From Alkalimonas amylolytica (GTDB lineage Bacteria; Pseudomonadota; Gammaproteobacteria; Enterobacterales; Alteromonadaceae): DNA of 64,000 nucleotides. How positions within the stretch are numbered: the first letter of the stretch is position 1; each line of letters starts with the position of its first letter. The notes under the pieces were generated by a model. That model saw only the letters and a program-made list of their open reading frames with translations. It was not told the DNA's origin and made no database searches. This document shows, one piece after another, positions 9,033 to 17,384 of this stretch. The stretch spans positions 27,472 to 91,471 of the forward strand of contig NZ_FNRM01000011.1 in NCBI RefSeq assembly GCF_900107845.1. Reading direction: 5' to 3'. A program made the position numbers and the translations under genes.

Positions 9033-10544
9033 ATGGTTAATTTAGTTCATGAATATCTTAAGCAACATGGACCCACTCTAAGTTCAGAGATAACAGAATA
9101 CTTGGTTAAAGCATTCAAGTTGTCGCCAGAAGCGGCTAGGCAACGAGTTTCTAGAACAGGAAATGGTATCTTTCGCTTAGGGCTTTCCTTCCCGAGACGG
9201 GCAAAGTTTCTATTTTTAAAAGAGCAGGCTGGTAGTGGCCTCTACTGGGCAAGACTTGAATCAGCACTTTTAGCAACTAATTCTGCCTATGGCTTTGCAA
9301 TTACCGCACTTAGGGAGCGAGATGGTGTTATGCCTAAAAAGCATTTTGAAATTGCTTGCGGTGCACCGATAAAACAAAAGAAACACTTATCTGTAGATGC
9401 CATACTCAATACACTGAAAAATGCTAACCTGATTAAAGAAATTCATGTGGAAGGTATAGGCACCTGTGTATATTTAGGGCTTCATACTAATCATATAGAA
9501 ACACTAATCCCGGTAATGAAAGCAAGGATCTTTGTGGAAGAACTTATGCTTCGGGGGGTCAAAAGCTGGATGCGTAAGCTTGGGTTCGTTTCATATAACC
9601 AAGTGGCAATTCGCACTTTAGAAAACAACCCTACTGTCAGCACTACCGCATGGGATTTAGCAGGTCCATCGTATCTCAGTCCACTAATAAGCTTCGGTCG
9701 CGATGGCTCCACTCCTAAACCAGGGTTTGTTGTATGTGATATTTTGCTAAACCATGAAGTTAGCGAACTTGGAATACAGCCATTTTTACAGAAGCTCAAT
9801 GCACTTAGGAGTTTAAAAAATGTTGGGAAGCAGCTCTGTTTCTTTTTAGCACACTCGTTTAGTGAGCCAGCTTTTAGAAAGTTAAAATCCCTTGGCATCT
9901 CTCCGGCCACTACAGCAGCAATATTTGATAATGAAACCGCAAGAAACTTAAGGGAGTTAACCGATCTACTTTCAAGGGTTGCAATACAAGCCTTAAATCC
10001 TGCAAAAATTGATATGCTATTTGATTCATTAGGAAAAATTGAAGGCGCAGCCAGCAGATTAAGAGGTGCATTATTCGAGTATATTATTGCTGAAGCCATG
10101 AGGTCTGAGTTTGCTCAGTCCGTAGAGTTAAATCGCCTCTGCAAAACGATGAATGGAGTGAAAGAAGCAGATGTAATATGCACAAACCAGAAGGAGCTAA
10201 TATTTATCGAGGGAAAGGGATATAGCTTTAACAATCAGGTAACAGCAGAAGAAATAAATTATTGGCTTACAGAACAAGTTCCTATTTTCCGTGCATTTGC
10301 TCTTACACACCCTGATTGGAAAGATAGAAAAATGACTTTTGAGTTTTGGACTTCAGGAGTGTTTTCAGATGAAGCGATTGATAAACTGCGCAAAGCTCAG
10401 AGCAATACAATAAAATATCAAATTGTATATAAAGATTTTAGAGATGTTCTAGCTAAAATTAGAGTATCGGGCAATAAAGCATTAACAAAAACTTTCATTG
10501 ATCACTTCATTAACCATCCTCTGGCCCAACTGGAGAAGATCTAA
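9033..10544 (+). CDS. Winged-helix plus PD-(D/E)XK nuclease-like protein (transposon cargo)
   Basis: About 503 aa, family not recognised. The N-terminal 150 residues read as one or two winged helix-turn-helix units (VHEYLKQHGPTLSSEITEYLVKAF; later a second one around AILNTLKNANLIKEI). The C-terminal third contains a restriction-nuclease pattern: FEYIIAEA helix Glu, then EADVIC (Asp about 380), IFIEGKG (Glu about 393, Lys about 395). This suggests a DNA-directed nuclease or methyl/foreign-DNA sensor. No good ribosome-binding site precedes either the ATG at 9033 or an in-frame GTG at 9027; a possible TATATA box at 9012 lies very close, so the mRNA may be nearly leaderless. It is convergent with the PIN protein gene, seven bases apart. 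Function in defence is inference. Confidence 0.75.
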   Translation: MVNLVHEYLKQHGPTLSSEITEYLVKAFKLSPEAARQRVSRTGNGIFRLGLSFPRRAKFLFLKEQAGSGLYWARLESALLATNSAYGFAITALRERDGVMPKKHFEIACGAPIKQKKHLSVDAILNTLKNANLIKEIHVEGIGTCVYLGLHTNHIETLIPVMKARIFVEELMLRGVKSWMRKLGFVSYNQVAIRTLENNPTVSTTAWDLAGPSYLSPLISFGRDGSTPKPGFVVCDILLNHEVSELGIQPFLQKLNALRSLKNVGKQLCFFLAHSFSEPAFRKLKSLGISPATTAAIFDNETARNLRELTDLLSRVAIQALNPAKIDMLFDSLGKIEGAASRLRGALFEYIIAEAMRSEFAQSVELNRLCKTMNGVKEADVICTNQKELIFIEGKGYSFNNQVTAEEINYWLTEQVPIFRAFALTHPDWKDRKMTFEFWTSGVFSDEAIDKLRKAQSNTIKYQIVYKDFRDVLAKIRVSGNKALTKTFIDHFINHPLAQLEKI

Positions 10545-10551
10545 CAATTAA

Positions 10552-13500
10552 TCAGGGCTCCAATCGCCTAACCCGCGTGTTCTTACCCATTAAAGAGGTT
10601 ATCTCAACATTAATGGCGTCTATACTTAGGAAGTGCCCATTAACAAATCTCTGAAAAAGGAACATGGAAAAGACTGCTAGTCGCTTAGAATCGACAAATG
10701 TTGTTAAGACCTCTACTATCAATTTGGATAGTCGCTGCTCAGATGTGACTCCATCCAAAAAGATCATTGCAGATCTACAGCAAGCATATACGATATTCAC
10801 AGTGTGACACCACTGTGAGAGTTTCAGCTGTCCCTTGGCATCGAATATTCTTCCATTACATCCTACAAATGCGCTACTAAGAGCTCTCGTGCAGCACTCC
10901 GTAAGAACTCTGAGCCCAGCCTCATACGATGGATAACCATGAGAATGTTTTCTTATTACCTCAGCAGCTAAATATTGACCTCTTCCTTTTTGACAACAAA
11001 GTTCAAAAACATCATTAAAGGAGACTGGGACATCAAGCGATAACTCTACAAAGCACTCGGCATTATACTTGTGATTAATTGGCAACTTCGCATTAATATC
11101 AGACAAGAAATTTTTGGCATTCACTAGTCTAATATTCAGGGATCTATAGAAAGCGCATAAAAATTGGTCTAAACAGAGAAATGGTAATCCATGAGAAATA
11201 GAGGACTTTAACGAACTATAATGCGAAACATCTAATACATCTCGAATCTTAGTCAGGGAGCCCAGCATATCTATGCGCTTTGGTGATATTATCTCACAAA
11301 GCCCAAAAATATGATTTAAGTTATTATAGAAAAGATCATTTCTAACATTCTCTGAAGTGGTTTTTACAAAACTATCGCCCAACTTTGCTATTGAAAGATA
11401 ATCAGAACGACCAGTTCGAGTTAACCATTCAGATACTATGTCGTAAGTTTCAGGCGTGACATAAAATTTGACATCCGTATTGCCTAAGCCAGTAAGTGCG
11501 AGATAGACTAATGAGAGGACGTCAAGTATAACCCCATGTTCTACAGACTCACCTTGGGAAAATAAGTAAAAATATCTGTTGCTTTCGTGATCGCAAAGAT
11601 AGAGAACTGCACCTCGGATTAAGTCCGAGCTATGAGTCTTGTTTAATCTCATTAACAGTGGAATTTTATTTCCGTCAATCTCAGAATCAAATAACTTCGG
11701 ACCATCAGATATTCCGCCTATGAATTGTAGGATATCCTCAACACAGTTTTCTTCAATTGTGAACTTATAGAAACAATCATTACCTGCATTTATATTGTCA
11801 CGAATATCCGTAGATATGCGAAATGATCCGACTATGGGGGGAAGCTTTTCTTCTACCCTATAAATAGTTGCTCCAATCTTTATTTCTTCGCCTTCACTAG
11901 CCTCTACTAGAGCTATACCTACTGGAGAAGCAGTGTCGATCAAGTACTCACTAGAATCAGCATTATCTACAAGCAATTTTGTCAGTTGACGCTTCCCTAT
12001 GCTGTATACCACCGCTTGAGAGCAACGGTTAGATGGATATTTATTATAGGATTGTTCTTTCCAGTGTTCCAGTTGACTAAAATGCAAATTAGTTACATGC
12101 AGTGCCATACCAACTGGATCATCAATAAACCACTCCAAGATGATAGAGTTAGCAAAGTCTGAATCAGTTTTAGATATTAAATGCAGTAGTCTTAAACCAT
12201 CCTCACTATACCTGTTCAACACATCATCGGGGATTATTTCCAAAGTAGTTTGTAAAACAGAGTGTTCGCATTTAGATAAGTGTAGGTTTCTAAGTAAAAT
12301 GCACCAACAATAGCACGAGTTAGGGTAATTTTTAACCGCAAGCTCAGAAAGCTTGACCGCATTGTCATAGTCTCTAAAAAAACATGCTCTTTCAATTTTG
12401 ACTAATCGCAATACATATGAGTCATCAAGCCCTTTAAGGGATTCAAGAAGATATTCTAGCTTTTCATGCTGATCAGATGCCAACAAAGCCTGGGCATATG
12501 TATCTATTGCAGGTGAAATCCAAGGGAATTGTGGAATTAAAGGCTCTAAAAGCCTCACTACATGATAGGCTAGACCAAACTCAAGTAGACCTTTACATAA
12601 GCAATGAATCATCATCACATTAAATTCATTAAGTTTGGACGAGTGCTTCTCTAAGAAACTTTCAACTCTTCTTGATAGATCAATTTTATCTTTTCCATCA
12701 GAAGAATCTAGAACTAAAATATTGAACAACAAATCCAGGAAATCTTTATCCCGATATTTTTTCGAATTTAATCGACCTCCTTTTCTGTGCCAACTCATCA
12801 AATCTCGCTTTGAAATGCCATGATCAAAGTAAGCATAAAATAAATTAACAAGGTCGACTTCATCTATTGTAAGTCTACTATCCTTCAGTAAATAATTTAT
12901 ATTTTTAACCTTGCACGATGTTTCATTGTTAGGTTTTATGTATCTTCCTATATTTGGATTTGCCTTTTCTGCCTCAGTAATGTTATCCAAGCATAGTTTC
13001 GCCAACTTTTGGTTCTGATACCATGTTGAAGCGAGCAACACTGCTGCAATTCTGGTTACGCGCGGGTCGGCTGTTTCTTCTGACAAATTTATGCATCTAT
13101 CGACAAGGCCCTCGAGAGCTGTCATTAAACAACGATCAATTAGCCAGAAATGTTTGGCTCCAATCTCTTTATTGTTTTGGTAAGCTCTAGCAAGTACTAA
13201 CAGTATGTCGCTATTAATGTTTGGAAACTCTGTATTGAGCTGAGTTGAGAGTTGAACAGCTAAGTTGATATCTTCACATCTGAATGCGCATCTAACCAAC
13301 GCACATAACTCATTCTCTGAGACGTTCGATAACCCCGCATCAACACGTGAGTATAAATCTTTTAAATTAGCGACCTTTTCATAAAAAATTTCATTCGTAA
13401 AATCAGTTTTATCTTCTATTTTATTGTACCGCTCTCTTGCATCACAATTAGAGCTCATAGACAAATACTCTATGAAAATTGACTCTACTATGTCACGCAT

Positions 13501-13848
13501 TACAGGTCCTACACCCTTGTTTTTTATAAGATCTAAAAATAGCTCCCTATCTATTTTTTGCACCTCACCACCATTGTAAAGGCTGAGCTTAAACTTAAAT
13601 ACAGAGTTGATACTTCTACTATCGTGGTCAAGCGAGTCAAAATAATCCAGGCTATTTAAGTATATTTTTGCTGACTTTATGTTTCTATGGGTTATTTCTT
13701 TCAAAAATCTCTTAGAGTAACCTACAAGGTCATTTGAAGTAATCCCCGAAATGATATAGTTAATACCGCCTACGTTTACAGTCGCGTTATCAGATGCGTT
13801 TATATTATGACCTACTAGCGAGGCCTGATTTATGTCACGACTGCTCAT
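10552..13848 (-). CDS. TPR / GreAB-C-like / PIN-nuclease protein, GapS6b-like (transposon cargo)
   Basis: 1098 aa. Residues 1-35 are a Gly/Asn-rich segment (LVGHNINASDNATVNVGG). About 40-620 is an alpha-solenoid of degenerate TPR-like repeats. Residues 636-670 (DTASPVGIALVEASEGEEI) match the C-terminal domain of GreA/GreB transcript-cleavage factors. About 770-920 looks like a PIN ribonuclease: ILD at Asp776, YVTPETYDIV (Glu800/807), and LPFLCLDQFLCAF with Asp894. A helical tail follows. Architecture resembles TPR-PIN effectors of anti-phage systems such as GAPS6, where the large subunit is a predicted RNase; identity with that family is recalled, not searched. It starts three bases after the 118-aa gene, so the pair is coupled. 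Target RNA and trigger are unknown. Confidence 0.75.
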   Translation of the reverse strand: MSSRDINQASLVGHNINASDNATVNVGGINYIISGITSNDLVGYSKRFLKEITHRNIKSAKIYLNSLDYFDSLDHDSRSINSVFKFKLSLYNGGEVQKIDRELFLDLIKNKGVGPVMRDIVESIFIEYLSMSSNCDARERYNKIEDKTDFTNEIFYEKVANLKDLYSRVDAGLSNVSENELCALVRCAFRCEDINLAVQLSTQLNTEFPNINSDILLVLARAYQNNKEIGAKHFWLIDRCLMTALEGLVDRCINLSEETADPRVTRIAAVLLASTWYQNQKLAKLCLDNITEAEKANPNIGRYIKPNNETSCKVKNINYLLKDSRLTIDEVDLVNLFYAYFDHGISKRDLMSWHRKGGRLNSKKYRDKDFLDLLFNILVLDSSDGKDKIDLSRRVESFLEKHSSKLNEFNVMMIHCLCKGLLEFGLAYHVVRLLEPLIPQFPWISPAIDTYAQALLASDQHEKLEYLLESLKGLDDSYVLRLVKIERACFFRDYDNAVKLSELAVKNYPNSCYCWCILLRNLHLSKCEHSVLQTTLEIIPDDVLNRYSEDGLRLLHLISKTDSDFANSIILEWFIDDPVGMALHVTNLHFSQLEHWKEQSYNKYPSNRCSQAVVYSIGKRQLTKLLVDNADSSEYLIDTASPVGIALVEASEGEEIKIGATIYRVEEKLPPIVGSFRISTDIRDNINAGNDCFYKFTIEENCVEDILQFIGGISDGPKLFDSEIDGNKIPLLMRLNKTHSSDLIRGAVLYLCDHESNRYFYLFSQGESVEHGVILDVLSLVYLALTGLGNTDVKFYVTPETYDIVSEWLTRTGRSDYLSIAKLGDSFVKTTSENVRNDLFYNNLNHIFGLCEIISPKRIDMLGSLTKIRDVLDVSHYSSLKSSISHGLPFLCLDQFLCAFYRSLNIRLVNAKNFLSDINAKLPINHKYNAECFVELSLDVPVSFNDVFELCCQKGRGQYLAAEVIRKHSHGYPSYEAGLRVLTECCTRALSSAFVGCNGRIFDAKGQLKLSQWCHTVNIVYACCRSAMIFLDGVTSEQRLSKLIVEVLTTFVDSKRLAVFSMFLFQRFVNGHFLSIDAINVEITSLMGKNTRVRRLEP

Positions 13849-13851
13849 TAA

Positions 13852-14208
13852 CTATCCTTTGTCATTAACAATGATGTCACCAACCGTTATATTGCTGTCT
13901 CCAGTATTACATATATTGTGACCAGTTCCAGATGCCTGTTTTACGTGCATCTCTGAATTTGAAGGCCTAATTTTCTGGATCAAACTACACAGAGGTTGAT
14001 GTTCAGTAATTCTTCTCTCAATTGCCAATTGGTTAAGTTCTTCATTAATCCCAGCATCCCTCAAGTGCTTGGCTAGTTGAGATAATTCCGAATCATCGAT
14101 TGTCCACGCCCTTAATTTGGTCTTTAGCATGTCAACACCTATTGATGCTCCGGTTTTAATACCATCATAGATTAACCCTGATAATATTGCTGCGTTTAGA
14201 AACTCCAT
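13852..14208 (-). CDS. Small partner of the PIN protein, GapS6a-like, 118 aa (transposon cargo)
   Basis: Residues 1-85 are helical, opening with an amphipathic stretch (MEFLNAAILSGLIYDGIK) and followed by a charged bundle. The last 30 residues turn Gly/Asn/Thr-rich: SGTGHNICNTGDSNITVGD. This tail is echoed at the very start of the next protein (VGHNINASDNATVNVGG), a pattern seen when two neighbouring gene products meet through a shared beta-arch or amyloid-type motif. It is the first gene of the two-gene unit and lies three bases before the large gene. A role as sensor, adaptor or antitoxin is inferred from position only. A TATAAT-like -10 lies at 14260-14265 on this strand. Confidence 0.7.
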   Translation of the reverse strand: MEFLNAAILSGLIYDGIKTGASIGVDMLKTKLRAWTIDDSELSQLAKHLRDAGINEELNQLAIERRITEHQPLCSLIQKIRPSNSEMHVKQASGTGHNICNTGDSNITVGDIIVNDKG

Positions 14209-14290
14209 ATATCCACCTAAATTTGAGAATTAATCACTTAGACAAGATAGCTTGAATTAATTATACTAGCCAACTAGGTTAGGTATAGCG

Positions 14291-14375
14291 GCGGCAGAGC
14301 AGCCCCGCATTAACAACGAAATGGCTCAGCGATCGACATGGCGGCACCGGAGTCCCCATATAACAACGTAATGTC
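14291..14375. repeat. Two imperfect 35-bp copies spaced exactly 50 bp apart, upstream of the 118-aa gene
   Basis: Copy 1 at 14291-14325 and copy 2 at 14341-14375. Both open GCGGCA, carry a CCCC block and end in TAACAACG-A-AATG. The stretch is clearly richer in G and C than the cargo around it. It fills most of the 274-bp gap between the 118-aa and 319-aa genes and may be a regulatory region or a scar of an earlier insertion. No reading frame of note. Confidence 0.45.
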
Positions 14376-14482
14376 CGGATTTAATACTTTCTAAATTTTA
14401 CTGTAAGCTTACATCACTTTAATGCAAAGGCCCTCGCAAAAACGGTTCTATCCGTATTGTGAAGCTTTCTAATAGAATCAAT

Positions 14483-15442
14483 TTAGTCTGATTTTGTTGC
14501 TCTGTGCTTTTTTACCTCCCTTAAAACCTTTGATAAAACAGTGCTATTGGTTCCTATTAACTCAAATTTCTGCTCAACGGACACCAGTTCCATGAGCATA
14601 TCAGCAATATTGGTATGATTTATTTGATTAAGGAAAATGGCCCTTTCTTTATCATCTTCGCCGATCAACCTTTTCTGCGTAGCCAATGTTAAAATAGTCT
14701 CGAGATATCCCAATGCTCTTTGAGTTTGTGGATATTGTGCTGGCAATATCCGTGAAGGGATTGGCAGGCTCTCATCGTAAGCTGTTATTCTTTTTATATC
14801 GTCAGCGCTCTGGTTGAAGATGTTGCTAATCAATTCGTAAACCTGCATAGCAACAACCTTCAGCCCCGTTAATGCAGCCATCCGGAAGAAGATAGACATC
14901 ACTCCCATTTCATAATGCCGCTGTACTGGCAGTCGCCCTTGCTTTTTTGCTTCTAGAGTAAGTGCCAGTAAACAAGTCAAAGCATCCAAGCTATTTGAAG
15001 AGCATATAAATTGGGCTGTTTTTGTGCTCAATGTTGTTTTCCGGTGCAAGCTCCCATCTGAGTTTACTTTAAAGATGCAGCCTCTGATTTCAGGGGAAAG
15101 AGATAACAGAATTTTGTTGATGAATACCTGCTCAAAGCTGTTGCTGCCAAGCAACTGCCACAGTGAATGAGTAAAAATTGCTTTTGTCCCTGGTAGTAAA
15201 CCTTCCGTTTTGTCAGCGCTGTTTTCTCTGAGCAACGCCTTACCCTGCAACATTCTATTCCAGAACCTTGAAGAATTATTCGACCAACCTGGTATAGAAG
15301 TGACTTCTTCACCCAGGTGTTTCGCTAGTATCTGATTAGGCGTAGTAACACCAAGCCGTTGCTTAACAACTTCAGCCCAATATCGAGTCGCAATAGCTCT
15401 GATATCCGGTTTTAGCTTCTTGTAGTCAGAAAAAGTAAACAT
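14483..15442 (-). CDS. Uncharacterised 319-aa protein (transposon cargo)
   Basis: I do not recognise a family. The product is largely helical and soluble, with no signal peptide. N-terminal segment MFTFSDYKKLKPDIRAIATRYWAEVV is followed by a charged middle and a C-terminal Lys/Arg-rich tail (VLREVKKHRATKSD), which could touch nucleic acid. A perfect inverted repeat sits 19 bases before the start codon and a small helix-turn-helix gene is divergent, so it is probably repressed by a local regulator. It may be a cargo gene or a transposon accessory. Confidence 0.6.
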   Translation of the reverse strand: MFTFSDYKKLKPDIRAIATRYWAEVVKQRLGVTTPNQILAKHLGEEVTSIPGWSNNSSRFWNRMLQGKALLRENSADKTEGLLPGTKAIFTHSLWQLLGSNSFEQVFINKILLSLSPEIRGCIFKVNSDGSLHRKTTLSTKTAQFICSSNSLDALTCLLALTLEAKKQGRLPVQRHYEMGVMSIFFRMAALTGLKVVAMQVYELISNIFNQSADDIKRITAYDESLPIPSRILPAQYPQTQRALGYLETILTLATQKRLIGEDDKERAIFLNQINHTNIADMLMELVSVEQKFELIGTNSTVLSKVLREVKKHRATKSD

Positions 15443-15460
15443 ATTTTTGGGGCGAAAAAG

Positions 15461-15481
15461 TTTGGCATGACCTGTGCCAAA
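15461..15481. promoter_or_regulatory. Operator-like inverted repeat upstream of the 319-aa gene
   Basis: TTTGGCA-TGACCTG-TGCCAAA: seven-base perfect arms, seven-base spacer, 19 bases upstream of the start at 15442. Size and spacing suit a dimeric repressor. The divergent 87-aa helix-turn-helix protein is the obvious candidate binder (inference). Confidence 0.55.
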
Positions 15482-15633
15482 TTATCGTTGATAAAAAAAT
15501 AGATAAGTAAAATCAGTCTGATAAAAATTCATGGAGGTGATTTCACTGGTCATTCAGGCCTTAGAAAAACCATATTAAAACACTTTAATCGTAGTTAGTC
15601 TTGCTCTGTCACATCAAAGCAAGGAATTCAGTC

Positions 15634-15897
15634 GTGAGCGAAGACGAAGAGCTCCAGAAACTGGTAGAGCATTTGGAAAACCAGTTACTAAAACTGCATC
15701 ACTCACCTGTTATTACCGGTGAGGCGTTGTGGAGTTCGTTAGGATATCGCTCTGATGAGGCATTTCGGCAATCGTTGACTAGAAACACAGTGCCGGTAAG
15801 AGTTTTTACGATAGAAAACAGGCGAGGAAAGTTCGCCTTGGTCAGAGACATTGCCATTTGGCTAGCGAATGAAGCCTTAAAATCCACTAAAGATTAA
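15634..15897 (+). CDS. Small putative DNA-binding protein, 87 aa (transposon-borne)
   Basis: The segment ITGEALWSSLGYRSDEAFRQSLTRNTVPVRVFTIENRRGKFALVRDIAIWLA reads like an AlpA/MerR-type wing-helix: a helix-turn-helix followed by a basic strand and a wing. An upstream TTG (15601) is in frame, but GTG at 15634 has AAGGA eight bases before it and is preferred. It is divergent from the 319-aa gene across a 190-bp region with an operator-like palindrome, so a regulatory role is likely. Such proteins accompany many phages and transposons. Confidence 0.6.
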   Translation: MSEDEELQKLVEHLENQLLKLHHSPVITGEALWSSLGYRSDEAFRQSLTRNTVPVRVFTIENRRGKFALVRDIAIWLANEALKSTKD

Positions 15898-16192
15898 CCG
15901 TTATCTGCAAAGGGAGGACGCTATGAATAGCTAGAGCATGAATTAAATGGGGCCGGAAACACAAAAGCCAGATGCGGTAACATCTGGCCTGAGTGATTTA
16001 TCAAAGAAATGCGAACCCCTTTGATACTCACGATTTTGTCCCTTTCACATTAAGTTGTCAACACGAAAAGAAGCCTTCTTGAGTTCGTGCGACAACTTAT
16101 CGCCTCAACCAACTGAATTTTAATTAATTTTCTATGCTGACTTTTCTCGGTAGATGCAAGGTTTTGCCGAGGAAATGCCAGGGGGAGGTAAT
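15898..16192. other. Intergenic leader before the transposase, with two hairpins
   Basis: 295 bases without a gene. It contains a GCCAGATG/CATCTGGC stem (15967-15988) with no T-run after it, which may end the small regulator transcript, and the long 49-base hairpin at 16051-16099. No further coding sequence is visible. An in-frame ATG at 16154 would lengthen the transposase by 13 codons. Confidence 0.5.
16051..16099. repeat. Long bulged hairpin upstream of the transposase gene
   Basis: Three stems stacked in one 49-base palindrome: TAAGTTGTC/GACAACTTA (9 bp), CACGAA/TTCGTG (6 bp) and AAGAAG/CTTCTT (6 bp), separated by small bulges. It lies 94 bases before the transposase start. It could damp read-through into the transposase, sequester its mRNA, or be an internal transposase-binding site; no U-run follows, so it is not a standard terminator. 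Confidence 0.5.
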
Positions 16193-17272
16193 ATGTCTCA
16201 ACATTGGTTGTTATCAAGCGCGGTTAGGGATCTATCGATAATGGACATAGCCGATATGTCGGAAGAGGATGCGTTCAAGTTTTTTTGTGAAGTTAGATGG
16301 GGCAATCAAACAACTCAGTCCTGTTTATCGTGTGGAGCAATAGACCAGCATTTTTTTCGAGCCAGCAGGAGGCAATGGCGTTGTAAGCACTGTGATGCTT
16401 ATTTCAGTGTGACAACAAAAACAGTCTGGGCAGATAGAAAACTCTCATTCAAAAAGTTGTTACTTATGTTGTTCGTTTTTACGTCCAGTCCAAACGGTAT
16501 TTCAGCTTCATCATTATCGAGAAAACTGGGTGTTGCGTATAAAACTGCTTGGATATTTTGCCATAAATTGCGTGAGGCACTAATGAGAACTGAAGATAAA
16601 GCTCTTATGTCTGGGGAGGTGCATGTCGATGGTGGACACTTCGGAGGTAAGCCCAGAAGTGGACAATTTAGAAACAAAGCTAAGCCAGAAGCCATTGCTG
16701 AAAAAATAAAGCTTGGCAAAAGCCAAGGGGCAAAGCGCAGTAAAATATCTCGAGCAAATTTTGAGAGAAAGAAGAGAAACCGCCGAATAGTAATGGTTGT
16801 TAGGCAAGTAACACCTGGTTTAGGCGGGGTCAGGACAAGATGCTTCCTGGCAAAAGCAGAAGATGACAGTGCGGCTAGGTTTATCGCCCAGAATTACATT
16901 GAAAAAGGAGCTTTGGTGCGAACAGACGAATGCCCTGCTTATTCGATGTTTTCATCACGGTTCATTCACGAGACAGTAGAACACTCAAAGGAGTACTCAA
17001 CAATTGACGGTGTAAATAATAATCAAGCAGAGTCGTTCTTCAGCCGACTTAGGAGGAGTGAATACGGTACTTTTCATCGGATGATGGCTAGGTACATGCT
17101 TGATTACTGTAACGAGATGACATGGCGAGAAGATCATCGGAGAACTACTGAAGGCTTCCGATTCACTGATGCACTGAGGCGCTCTCTGATTGTTGGCTAT
17201 TCACGCTGGTGGAGATGTTATGGTGAGGGTGTCAGGAGAGGAAGTGAATTACTATTTAACGAAAATAAGTAA
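16193..17272 (+). CDS. IS1595-family (ISXO2-like) transposase
   Basis: 359 aa. An N-terminal zinc ribbon (CLSC...CKHC, Cys about 44, 47, 64, 67) is followed by a helix-turn-helix region (SASSLSRKLGVAYKTAWIFCHKLREAL) and the catalytic core: VHVDGGHFGGK (Asp about 146), RTDECPAY (Asp about 245), and VNNNQAESFFSRLRR (Asn about 275-277, Glu about 280). The basic residue after the last motif is Arg where Lys is usual. GGAGG at 16184-16188 precedes the ATG at 16193; an upstream in-frame ATG at 16154 lacks such a site. No frameshift is seen, so the enzyme should be active. It moves the 9.1-kb element by cutting at the 24-bp ends. Confidence 0.9.
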   Translation: MSQHWLLSSAVRDLSIMDIADMSEEDAFKFFCEVRWGNQTTQSCLSCGAIDQHFFRASRRQWRCKHCDAYFSVTTKTVWADRKLSFKKLLLMLFVFTSSPNGISASSLSRKLGVAYKTAWIFCHKLREALMRTEDKALMSGEVHVDGGHFGGKPRSGQFRNKAKPEAIAEKIKLGKSQGAKRSKISRANFERKKRNRRIVMVVRQVTPGLGGVRTRCFLAKAEDDSAARFIAQNYIEKGALVRTDECPAYSMFSSRFIHETVEHSKEYSTIDGVNNNQAESFFSRLRRSEYGTFHRMMARYMLDYCNEMTWREDHRRTTEGFRFTDALRRSLIVGYSRWWRCYGEGVRRGSELLFNENK

Positions 17273-17320
17273 TGAACTAGTTCACCTCTCGTTTTCAGAT
17301 ATCAAAACGTGACTTAGCAT

Positions 17321-17340
17321 AGGGCGATACCAATCGCCCT
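17321..17340. terminator. Bidirectional terminator between the transposase and the 158-aa gene
   Basis: AGGGCGAT-ACCA-ATCGCCCT, an eight-base perfect stem with a four-base loop, followed by ATTTAAGTT. It separates two convergent genes and can serve both. Confidence 0.6.
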
Positions 17341-17384
17341 ATTTAAGTTATAGTTGTATGGAAAAATCTGAATATGAGGTCAAT

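Noticed and set aside
16051..16099. Possible attC site inside the transposon
   Set aside because: The palindrome has GTT on the left and AAC on the right, opposite to attC R''/R' order, and no cassette structure surrounds it.
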